Of a stretch of 64,000 nucleotides of DNA, positions 15,921 to 22,203 are shown in pieces. The DNA is from JAJVHZ01 sp041395385. GTDB lineage: Bacteria; Pseudomonadota; Gammaproteobacteria; JAJPIJ01. The translations under genes were made by a program, and so were the position numbers. Where the stretch lies: positions 1 through 64,000 of the forward strand of contig JAWLAN010000013.1 in the NCBI GenBank assembly GCA_041395385.1. The letters are read 5' to 3'. Every line of letters starts with the position of its first letter. The stretch's first letter is position 1. The notes under the pieces are model-generated. The model was given only the letters and a program-made list of their open reading frames with translations. It had not been told where the DNA came from and searched no databases.

Positions 15921-16580
15921 ATGAGCAGACTTTTTGGCGACCAGCATCGGGCTTTGCAGGACGAGTTCGACACGCGCAACATGGCCGACCGCATCGAGCA
16001 GGTCGCCTGCAAGACGGAGTTCGACGAGGAGGCCAAGGGCTTCATCGAGTCCATGGACATGTTCTTCCTGGCGACCGCCGATCACCAGGGGCGGCCCACC
16101 GTCTCCTACAAGGGCGGCGACCCGGGCTTCGTGAAGATCGTCGACAACACTACGCTGGTGTTCCCGAGCTACGACGGCAACGGCATGTTCCTCTCCATGG
16201 GCAATATCGCCCGAAGCAGGCAGGTCGGCATGCTGTTCATCTCCTTCGAGCGCCCGCACCGGATCCGCGTGCAGGGCACGGCCGAGATATCGCGCGAGGA
16301 TCCGATGATGTCGCACTACAAGGAAGCCGATCTCCTCGTGCGCGTGCGGCTCTCCGAGCTCTGGCAGAACTGTCCGCGCTACATCCACCGCTATCAGAAG
16401 GTGCTGCCGTCGCGCTACGTGCCGCGGCCGGAATGTGCGACGCCGCTGGCGGAATGGAAGCGCATCGACATGATCCAGGACGCGCTGCCGGCGCGCGACG
16501 CCGCGAAAGCCCGGGCCGCGGGCACCATCGGCATCGAGGAATGGATCGAGAAGGTGAAGAGCGGCGACCCGAGCGCCTGA
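15921..16580 (+). CDS. Pyridoxamine 5'-phosphate oxidase-like flavin-binding protein
   Basis: 219 aa with ATG 15921 after GGAGGGGGAGG. The split-barrel flavin fold is recognised from DMFFLATADHQGRPTVSYKG, FPSYDGNGMFLSMGNIARS and VGMLFISFERPHRIRVQGTA. It is longer than the minimal domain because of N- and C-terminal helices. Members of this superfamily bind FMN (or F420 or heme) and reduce or oxidise varied substrates; PLP synthesis is not implied. The gene directly precedes a membrane protein gene at 16598. Confidence 0.85.
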   Translation: MSRLFGDQHRALQDEFDTRNMADRIEQVACKTEFDEEAKGFIESMDMFFLATADHQGRPTVSYKGGDPGFVKIVDNTTLVFPSYDGNGMFLSMGNIARSRQVGMLFISFERPHRIRVQGTAEISREDPMMSHYKEADLLVRVRLSELWQNCPRYIHRYQKVLPSRYVPRPECATPLAEWKRIDMIQDALPARDAAKARAAGTIGIEEWIEKVKSGDPSA

Positions 16581-16597
16581 GCGATCGGTCGGAGCCC

Positions 16598-17332
16598 ATG
16601 CGGATCAGGAAGTTTCTCAGTATCGAATGGGACGCCATCGCCGGCATCGTCGCGGCGGTGGCGGCGATCGTCCTGCACTTCATGCACGTGGTCGACGAGC
16701 AGGTCATCCTGCCGATCGTCCTGGCGTTGCTGGCGCTGCTGTTTCTGAACTTCATGCGCCACGCGCGGAGCAACGAGCTGACCGCCGAACAGGTGGAGCG
16801 CACCGCGCACGCGGTGAGCGGGATCCAGTCCGCCGTCAGGCATCCGGACGTTATCCTGATCGGACCGCGCCACCTGCGCGCGGCGAACGAGCAGTTCCTC
16901 CGCCAGATGAGCGGCGAGACGCTTTGGTTCAACGTCTGCCTGTCGATGTACAGGACGCAGCCGCTGTTCGACGCACTGCTGCGCCCGGCGCTGGACAATC
17001 CGATGGTCACGTCGATCCAGTTCGTGCTGGATGAAGGCCAGAAGGAGATGTGGCAAGAGGGCATGCAACCCATGATCGCCGCCTGCGAGGGCGGGGTGAA
17101 GGTGCGCGAACCGCGCTGGCACCGCCTGAGCAGGACCGTGTCCTTCATCATCGCCGACAACCAGGTGAGCGGCGGCACCGAGGCGCTGCTCAGCTTCTGG
17201 GGCGAGCCGTTCATGGCGCAAGCGACCGGCCGGGATGTGCCCCGCTTCATTTTTCACGTGCAGAGGAATGCCGAACTGCTGCCCCACCTGGTGGAGCTGG
17301 AGCGCGGCTGCGCGCGGGCGAAAAGTGAATAG
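16598..17332 (+). CDS. Membrane protein with two N-terminal helices, unknown function
   Basis: 244 aa from ATG 16598, 17 bases after the previous stop. Two N-terminal helices (DAIAGIVAAVAAIVLHFMH and VILPIVLALLALLFLNFM) are followed by a cytoplasmic domain of about 180 aa with FNVCLSMYRTQPLFDALLRP and SFWGEPFMAQATGRDVPRF. The overall plan, a short membrane hairpin plus a domain reminiscent of phospholipase-D-like hypothetical proteins, recurs in bacterial genomes, but no HKD motif is present. Function unknown. Confidence 0.75.
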   Translation: MRIRKFLSIEWDAIAGIVAAVAAIVLHFMHVVDEQVILPIVLALLALLFLNFMRHARSNELTAEQVERTAHAVSGIQSAVRHPDVILIGPRHLRAANEQFLRQMSGETLWFNVCLSMYRTQPLFDALLRPALDNPMVTSIQFVLDEGQKEMWQEGMQPMIAACEGGVKVREPRWHRLSRTVSFIIADNQVSGGTEALLSFWGEPFMAQATGRDVPRFIFHVQRNAELLPHLVELERGCARAKSE

Positions 17333-17421
17333 GCGGGCGTCGCGAAGCGGTATGGACCGTCTCGCGGCCGCGCCGCTACGGGCGCGGTGAGGCCGCCGAC
17401 GCGACGGGTGCGGAGGAACGC

Positions 17422-17736
17422 ATGGCGGCGGCGAAGCGCGGGCGTTGGTCGCAGCGGGTCACCGAGACGAGCAGCGCCCTGGACCTGGAGGCCGGGGTGT
17501 TCACGCTGGAGGACCCGCGCGCGATCGCGCGGTCGCTGCAGGACTCCGCCGAGCACAGCCGGCGCCGCAAGACCGATCCGTTCCGCTCGGCGATGGCGAT
17601 GCTGAACTTCTACATCAACCGCGCCGGCCGGCAGCTGGGCGCGCGGCAGCGCGCGCGGCTGGAGGCTGCGAAGGATGAATTGCGTGCGCTCTACGGCCGC
17701 CCGCGGCAGGGTCCACGTGAGCCCGGTCAGGGGTGA
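17422..17736 (+). CDS. DUF3175 family protein
   Basis: 104 aa. The match to DUF3175 is strong: RWSQRVTETSSALDLEAGVF, then ARSLQDSAEHSRRRKTDPFR, AMLNFYINRAGRQL and LEAAKDELRALYGR. These are small basic cytoplasmic proteins of unknown function; the high content of Arg/Lys suggests nucleic-acid contact. The gene stands alone between a membrane protein and a cation transporter. Confidence 0.85.
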   Translation: MAAAKRGRWSQRVTETSSALDLEAGVFTLEDPRAIARSLQDSAEHSRRRKTDPFRSAMAMLNFYINRAGRQLGARQRARLEAAKDELRALYGRPRQGPREPGQG

Positions 17737-17897
17737 AGCGTGGACGAGCGCCGTGCGCCGCCGGGGGCGCGAACGCAAACGGTGCGATACTGCCCGCCGG
17801 ATTCACCACGACGCTATCACGAGGAAGGCGCGACGCAAGCGCCGGCCGCTACCGCGGGTGGGAGTCAGAGGTCCCGCGTGCCCAATACGCAGAGCCC

Positions 17898-18518
17898 ATG
17901 AGCAACTGCTGCAACGACAAGACCTGTGAGATCGAGGCGCTGCGCGCGAGGCAGTCCGCCACGCTCAGGATCGTGCTCGCGATCAACGCCGCCATGTTCG
18001 TTCTCGAGTTCGCCTCGGGCCTGCTCGCGGGTTCGATCTCGCTGCTGGCGGACTCCCTGGACATGCTGGGCGACGCGACGGTCTACGGGTTCAGCCTCTA
18101 CGCCGTCGCCCACGGGGCGCGGCAGAAGGCCCTGTCGGCGCTGCTGAAGGGCGGCATCATGGCCGGCTTCGGCCTGCTCGTCCTGGCGCAGGCGATTTAC
18201 AGGGCCCTTGCTCCGCAGCCGCCGCTCGCCGAGGTCATCGGCGGCGTCGGACTGCTCGCGCTGCTCGCCAACGGCGCATGCCTGGCGCTTTTGTGGCGGC
18301 ACCGTGGCGAGGACATCAACATGAGCTCGGTGTGGCTGTGCTCGCGCAACGACATCATCGCCAATGTCGCGGTGCTGGGCGCGGCATGGGCGGTCTGGTC
18401 GCTGGGGTCGGCATGGCCGGACATCGTCGTCGGCGTGGCCATCGCCGCGCTGTTCCTGCGCTCGGCGGTGTTCGTGCTGCGCGGTGCCGCGGCCGAGCTG
18501 CGGCTGGCGCGGGCATGA
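17898..18518 (+). CDS. CDF-type cation transporter with Cys-rich N-terminus
   Basis: 206 aa from ATG 17898. The N-terminus MSNCCNDKTCEIEALRARQ holds a CC-x3-C metal-binding motif. Five to six helices follow, the first with the family pattern NAAMFVLEFASGLLAGSISL and LADSLDMLGDATVYGFSLY, which supplies the HxxxD/DxxxD-like metal site as D-S-x-D-x-x-x-D. A cytoplasmic C-terminal domain is essentially absent, so it is shorter than ZitB/FieF. Predicted to move a divalent metal (Zn, Co, Cd or Hg) across the inner membrane. A -10-like GATACT lies at 17786. Confidence 0.85.
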   Translation: MSNCCNDKTCEIEALRARQSATLRIVLAINAAMFVLEFASGLLAGSISLLADSLDMLGDATVYGFSLYAVAHGARQKALSALLKGGIMAGFGLLVLAQAIYRALAPQPPLAEVIGGVGLLALLANGACLALLWRHRGEDINMSSVWLCSRNDIIANVAVLGAAWAVWSLGSAWPDIVVGVAIAALFLRSAVFVLRGAAAELRLARA

Positions 18519-18540
18519 GTCGCTCTATTTATTGGACGGC

Positions 18541-18948
18541 ATGAACGTCACCTACAGCGAATCGAGGGAACTTCCCGAGGCGCAGGTCGTTGCCCTCTAC
18601 GCGGCCAACGGATGGTCCTCGGCCGGCAAGCCGGCGCAGCTGCTGGGCGCCTTGCGCGGTTCGCACGCCCTCGTCTCGGCCTGGGACGGCGAGCGGCTCG
18701 TCGGCCTCGGCAATGCCCTTTCCGACGGACATCTGGTCGTGTACTACCCGCATCTGCTGGTGCTCCCCAGCCACCAGGGCAAGGGGGTGGGCACGCAGAT
18801 CCTCGAGCGGCTGACGTCGCGCTATGGGGGTTTTCACCAGCACATACTCATTGCCGACGGCAAGGCGATCGATTTCTACCTGCGGCGGGGATTCCGGCGC
18901 GCCGGCGCGACGCAGTCGATGTGGATCTACGACGGCGAGGATCACTGA
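18541..18948 (+). CDS. GNAT-family N-acetyltransferase
   Basis: 135 aa from ATG 18541. Short GNAT domain with YYPHLLVLPSHQGKGVGTQI, where HQGKGVG is the CoA-pyrophosphate loop, and the C-terminal strand-helix AIDFYLRRGFRRA. It resembles small single-domain acetyltransferases of unknown substrate. It starts 22 bases after the cation transporter and may be co-transcribed. Confidence 0.85.
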   Translation: MNVTYSESRELPEAQVVALYAANGWSSAGKPAQLLGALRGSHALVSAWDGERLVGLGNALSDGHLVVYYPHLLVLPSHQGKGVGTQILERLTSRYGGFHQHILIADGKAIDFYLRRGFRRAGATQSMWIYDGEDH

Positions 18949-19058
18949 CTCAGCGGCCCTTCGAGGGAGCGCGCCCGGGCATGTCGCGGGCGGCGCCCCC
19001 AGGCCCCATCGCCATGAGCGCGAGGATGCGGCGCTCCGGTGAGGCGACCGCCGCCATC

Positions 19059-19832
19059 TCAGCCGCCGCGGCGCAGCGCATCGACGGCGGCCGGGAAGTG
19101 GTCGACGATGAGGGCGGGGCGCACGGACTCGTCCCGTTCGTCCTCGGGCCGGAACTTGCCGGTGCGCACGAGTATGCCGGCGATGCCGGCGCGCTGCGCC
19201 CCTTCGATGTCGTCGTGCAGGTCGTCACCGATCATCACCGTCGCGGAGGCCGGCGCCGCCGCGTCGCGCAGCGCCGCCTCGAAGAACGGCAGCGCGGGCT
19301 TCCCCACCACCTCGGCCTGCACGCCGGATGAGTACTCCAGCGCCGCGACGAAGGCGCCCATGTCGAGCGACAGTCCATCGCTCTCCCGGAAGTAGCGATT
19401 CCGCGCCATGACGATGAGCGGCAGCCCGCGCATCAGCAGGCGAAAGGCCTGGTTCAGTCGGTCGTAGGTGAAGTACGGACCGGCGTCGCCGAGAACGACG
19501 GCGGTGGGATCGGGATCGGAGGCACCCATCTCCTCCTCGATATCCGGATGCACGAGATAGTGCGGCCGCAGACCACGCCGGGCGATGAGCTGACGCGTGG
19601 CGAGCGGCGCGGTGTAGACCTCTTCCGGCGCCACCGCGATCCCCATGGCGGCGAGTCTCTTCAGGATGCTGGCGCGCGAGGAGCGCGTGGTGTTGGTCAG
19701 GAAGCGTATCGACGGCACGTTGGCGCGCAGCCGCTGCAACGCCTGCGCGGCGCCCGGCAGGGCCGCGTCGCCGACGTAGAGCACGCCGGACAGATCGACG
19801 AGCACCGCCTTGACGTCGCCGGGCAATCGCAT
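19059..19832 (-). CDS. HAD-superfamily hydrolase, subfamily IIA (LHPP/NagD-like)
   Basis: 257 aa. HAD motifs are visible: motif I is KAVLVDLSGVLYVGD, motif II FLTNTTRSSRASILKRL, Lys of motif III in EVVGKPALPFFEAAL, and motif IV VMIGDDLHDDIEGAQRAG. The second Asp of DxD is replaced by Ser (DLSG), as in the LHPP group (TIGR01458-like). The cap is of the C2 type. These enzymes are phosphatases acting on small phosphorylated compounds; the substrate is unknown. It is divergent from algC. Confidence 0.88.
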   Translation of the reverse strand: MRLPGDVKAVLVDLSGVLYVGDAALPGAAQALQRLRANVPSIRFLTNTTRSSRASILKRLAAMGIAVAPEEVYTAPLATRQLIARRGLRPHYLVHPDIEEEMGASDPDPTAVVLGDAGPYFTYDRLNQAFRLLMRGLPLIVMARNRYFRESDGLSLDMGAFVAALEYSSGVQAEVVGKPALPFFEAALRDAAAPASATVMIGDDLHDDIEGAQRAGIAGILVRTGKFRPEDERDESVRPALIVDHFPAAVDALRRGG

Positions 19833-19954
19833 GGTTCGCCTCTTCAGTCAGCATAGCAGCCGCGCCGACAGCCTGCGTGCGGGCGGGTGCCGTCGTCGCG
19901 GCCTCGTTCTCACTACGAGCGGCTCCCGGCTGCCGGGCCGTCGGGTCGACGTGT

Positions 19955-19960
19955 GATAAT
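19955..19960 (+). promoter_or_regulatory. Extended -10 element before algC
   Basis: GATAAT preceded by TG one base upstream (TGTGATAAT) lies 32 bases before the algC start and gives an extended -10 promoter. No clear -35 is needed for this class. Confidence 0.4.
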
Positions 19961-19991
19961 CCGGCGCATCGATCATCGGCAGGAGGGGCGC

Positions 19992-21371
19992 ATGCATCAG
20001 GTTCCGGCAGCGGAGATCTTCAAGGCCTACGACATCCGCGGCATCGTCGACCAGACACTGACGGAGGACGCCGTGCGCGCGATCGGGCAGGCGCTGGGCA
20101 GCGAGGCGCGCGCCCGCCGGCAGACGGCGATCGCCGTGGGCCGCGACGGGCGGCTGTCCGGCCCGCGCCTGGCGGGCGCGCTCAGCGACGGCGTCCGCGC
20201 CGCGGGCATCGACGTGATCGACATCGGCTGCGTGCCGACTCCGCTGACCTATTTCGCCGCGCACGAGCTGGGCTGCAACAGTTGCGTGAGCGTTACCGGC
20301 AGTCACAACCCGCCCGAGTACAACGGCCTGAAGATGGTGCTCGGCGGCGAGACGCTGTACGGCGATCTGATCCAGAGCCTGCGCCGGCGCATCGCGAGCG
20401 ACGATCTCGCGCGCGGCGCCGGCGGGCTGCGCACGGCGGACGTCCGCGAGAGCTACATCGGGCGCGTCGTCTCCGACGTGAAGATCTCGCGGCCGATGAA
20501 GATTGTGATCGACTGCGGCAACGGCGTGGCGGGCGAGATCGCGCCGCGCCTGTTCCGGCGCATGGGCTGCGAGGTGGTGGAGCTCTTCTGCGAGGTCGAC
20601 GGCACCTTCCCCAACCACCACCCGGATCCCTCGAAGCTCGAGAATCTCGAGGATGTCATCCACGCGCTGAAAAACACCGATGCCGAGCTCGGGCTCGCCT
20701 TCGACGGCGACGGGGACCGTCTGGGCGTGGTGCTGAAGAACGGCGAGGTCGTGTTTCCCGATCGGCAGCTCATGCTGTTTGCGCGCGACGTGCTCACGCG
20801 CATTGCGGGCGGCCAGATCATCTATGACGTGAAATGCACGCGCAACCTCGCCTCCGTCATACGGGCCGCGGGCGGGGTGCCGCTGATGTGGAACACGGGC
20901 CACGCGCTCATCAAGGCCAAGCTGAAGGAGACGGGCGCGCCGTTCGGCGGCGAGATGAGCGGCCACATGTTCTTCAAGGAGCGCTGGTACGGATTCGACG
21001 ACGGTCTGTACGCCGGCGCCCGGCTGCTCGAGATCGTATCGCGCGCCGCGGATGCCAATGCCGTGCTGGCCGCTCTGCCGGATTCCACCAGCACGCCGGA
21101 GATCAACATCAAGATGGACGAGGGCGAGCCCTTCGAGCTGGTGGAGCTGCTAAAGACTCGCGGCGAGTTCGCCGGCGCGATCGAGCGCATCACCATCGAC
21201 GGGCTGCGCGTGGAGTATGCCGACGGCTTCGGCCTGGCGCGGCCATCGAACACCACGCCGGTGGTGGTGCTGCGCTTCGAGGCCGAGAACGAGGCGGCGC
21301 TGGGAAGGATACAGGCCGACTTCCGGCACGCCCTGCAGGCCGTCTGGCCCGGGATCGCGGTGCCCTTCTAG
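19992..21371 (+). CDS. algC: Phosphomannomutase/phosphoglucomutase
   Basis: 459 aa from ATG 19992 after AGGAGGGG. All four domains of the alpha-D-phosphohexomutase family are evident: FKAYDIRGIVDQTLTED (N-terminus), active-site serine loop SVTGSHNPPEYNGLKM, metal loop LGLAFDGDGDRLGVV, sugar-binding loop GGEMSGHMFF and phosphate-binding loop ADGFGLARPSNTTPVVVLRF. It interconverts mannose-6-P/mannose-1-P and glucose-6-P/glucose-1-P for polysaccharide and LPS synthesis. The length is normal for AlgC/ManB. There is no neighbouring polysaccharide gene. Confidence 0.93.
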   Translation: MHQVPAAEIFKAYDIRGIVDQTLTEDAVRAIGQALGSEARARRQTAIAVGRDGRLSGPRLAGALSDGVRAAGIDVIDIGCVPTPLTYFAAHELGCNSCVSVTGSHNPPEYNGLKMVLGGETLYGDLIQSLRRRIASDDLARGAGGLRTADVRESYIGRVVSDVKISRPMKIVIDCGNGVAGEIAPRLFRRMGCEVVELFCEVDGTFPNHHPDPSKLENLEDVIHALKNTDAELGLAFDGDGDRLGVVLKNGEVVFPDRQLMLFARDVLTRIAGGQIIYDVKCTRNLASVIRAAGGVPLMWNTGHALIKAKLKETGAPFGGEMSGHMFFKERWYGFDDGLYAGARLLEIVSRAADANAVLAALPDSTSTPEINIKMDEGEPFELVELLKTRGEFAGAIERITIDGLRVEYADGFGLARPSNTTPVVVLRFEAENEAALGRIQADFRHALQAVWPGIAVPF

Positions 21372-21412
21372 CCGGCGGCGACGGCTCGCGAGCGGTCCTC
21401 GCGTGGGAGCAC

Positions 21413-21443
21413 AAAAAAACAAAGGGGCCGTCAGGCCCCTTTG
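21413..21443 (-). terminator. Intrinsic terminator of pqqA
   Basis: On the minus strand a 10-bp perfect stem (CAAAGGGGCC/GGCCCCTTTG, loop of 4) is followed at once by seven T. It begins 22 bases after the pqqA stop codon, so pqqA is transcribed alone. On the plus strand there is no T-run, so the structure would serve algC only weakly. Confidence 0.9.
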
Positions 21444-21465
21444 TCGTTACAACCTTGTCAACCGA

Positions 21466-21540
21466 TTAACGGTTGCTGATGTACATCGTGACTTCGAAGC
21501 CAAAGCGCACATCGGCGAAAGCAGGAGTTTCCCAGGCCAT
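21466..21540 (-). CDS. pqqA: PQQ precursor peptide PqqA
   Basis: 24 codons on the minus strand, start at 21540, stop at 21466, with GGAGGG 8 bases upstream. The peptide begins MAWETPAFADVRFGFEV and ends TMYISNR, matching PqqA: the precursor Glu16 and Tyr20 lie in the conserved spacing E-x3-Y, here EVTMY. PqqE cross-links these two residues and the peptide is then cut to give pyrroloquinoline quinone. Genes pqqB-E are not in the window; a terminator follows directly, so this is a solitary pqqA. PQQ is the cofactor of the XoxF enzyme encoded 8 kb away. Confidence 0.93.
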   Translation of the reverse strand: MAWETPAFADVRFGFEVTMYISNR

Positions 21541-21721
21541 GTTGATACCCTCCAGTAGGTGAGTTGGAACCGCAATTAAACTGACGTACCTCTCTTAGAG
21601 CAGTTCCTGTGCCAGCCCGGCCTCGACAACGGGCGCACGCATAAAATTATCAAATATCAATATGTTACGATAGCTTTCGTGCGCGCAGGGTCCGCCGGCT
21701 GCGAAGCTCGTTGGGCCGGAA

Positions 21722-21735
21722 TTGATTCATATCAA
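21722..21735. promoter_or_regulatory. FNR/ANR-type box upstream of pqqA
   Basis: TTGATTCATATCAA is a perfect TTGAT-N4-ATCAA, the consensus of FNR/ANR oxygen regulators. It lies 182 bases before the pqqA start, in the 276-base region between pqqA and the DUF2007 gene, both on the minus strand. Oxygen control of pqqA is therefore possible, although the distance is longer than for a simple class II site. Confidence 0.5.
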
Positions 21736-21741
21736 ACAACC

Positions 21742-21763
21742 ATCTGGTTGAAATTAACCAGAT
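21742..21763. repeat. Palindrome ATCTGGTT-N6-AACCAGAT
   Basis: A perfect 8-base inverted repeat with a 6-base A/T-rich spacer lies 6 bases from the FNR-type box. Size and symmetry suit a dimeric regulator operator. It is non-coding and belongs to the pqqA upstream region. Confidence 0.5.
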
Positions 21764-21816
21764 CCGCCGTCGGGCGGCGGCCAAGCGTGTTCGCACCGCA
21801 GGGGGCCTTGCCGGGG

Positions 21817-22131
21817 TCAGGGCTCGAGGGCCGGCGCGCACCGCCAGCATGCCCCGAACTGCGGCTCGAGCCACTCGCCGCACCTCGGGCATTGCCACCT
21901 CTCGCCCGCGATGGGCTGCCGGGGCAGCACCGCCTCGACGATCTGCCGCGCCCTTGCCTCGTCGCGATCCTGCAGTACCCAGAGCTCCGGCCAGCACTCC
22001 TGTGCCGGGAGATCGCCGACGCCGCCGCCCAGGTAATCGTTGCGGATGATGCATTCTATGCCGTGATCGCCCAGCGCCCCGCTGAGCAGACCGACCAGCA
22101 TCCGGTTCGGAGAGGTGTAGACCTTGCGCAT
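21817..22131 (-). CDS. DUF2007-domain protein with C-terminal zinc ribbon
   Basis: 104 aa. Residues about 1-70 match the DUF2007 (putative signal transducing protein, GlnB-like fold) pattern: VYTSPNRMLVGLLSGALGDH, GIECIIRNDYLGGGVGDLP and PELWVLQDRDEARARQIVEA. The C-terminus has WQCPRCGEWLEPQFGACWRC, a four-cysteine zinc ribbon (C-x2-C-x10-C-x2-C). The combination suggests protein-protein or nucleic-acid binding. Function unknown. The palindromic repeat copy 2 lies just upstream of its start. Confidence 0.8.
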   Translation of the reverse strand: MRKVYTSPNRMLVGLLSGALGDHGIECIIRNDYLGGGVGDLPAQECWPELWVLQDRDEARARQIVEAVLPRQPIAGERWQCPRCGEWLEPQFGACWRCAPALEP

Positions 22132-22136
22132 GGGCG

Positions 22137-22178
22137 GGAGTGAATCGCTCGGGTGCGCGCGCCAGGATAATTCACTCC
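22137..22178 (-). repeat. 42-bp palindromic repeat, copy 2
   Basis: Reverse-strand copy of the element at 5048-5089, same length, 36 of 42 positions equal, ends GGAGTGAAT/ATTCACTCC intact. It occupies the space between the M16 peptidase stop codon and the DUF2007 gene start, both on the minus strand. Confidence 0.8.
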
Positions 22179-22181
22179 GAC

Positions 22182-22203
22182 CCCTAGATTGACCCTAGAT
22201 TGA
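22182..22203. repeat. Tandem 11-bp duplication CCCTAGATTGA at the peptidase stop
   Basis: CCCTAGATTGA occurs twice in tandem. The stop codon of the M16 peptidase (minus strand TAG at 22195-22197) lies in the second unit, and the first abuts the palindromic repeat. It may be a trace of the event that placed the repeat here. Confidence 0.7.
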
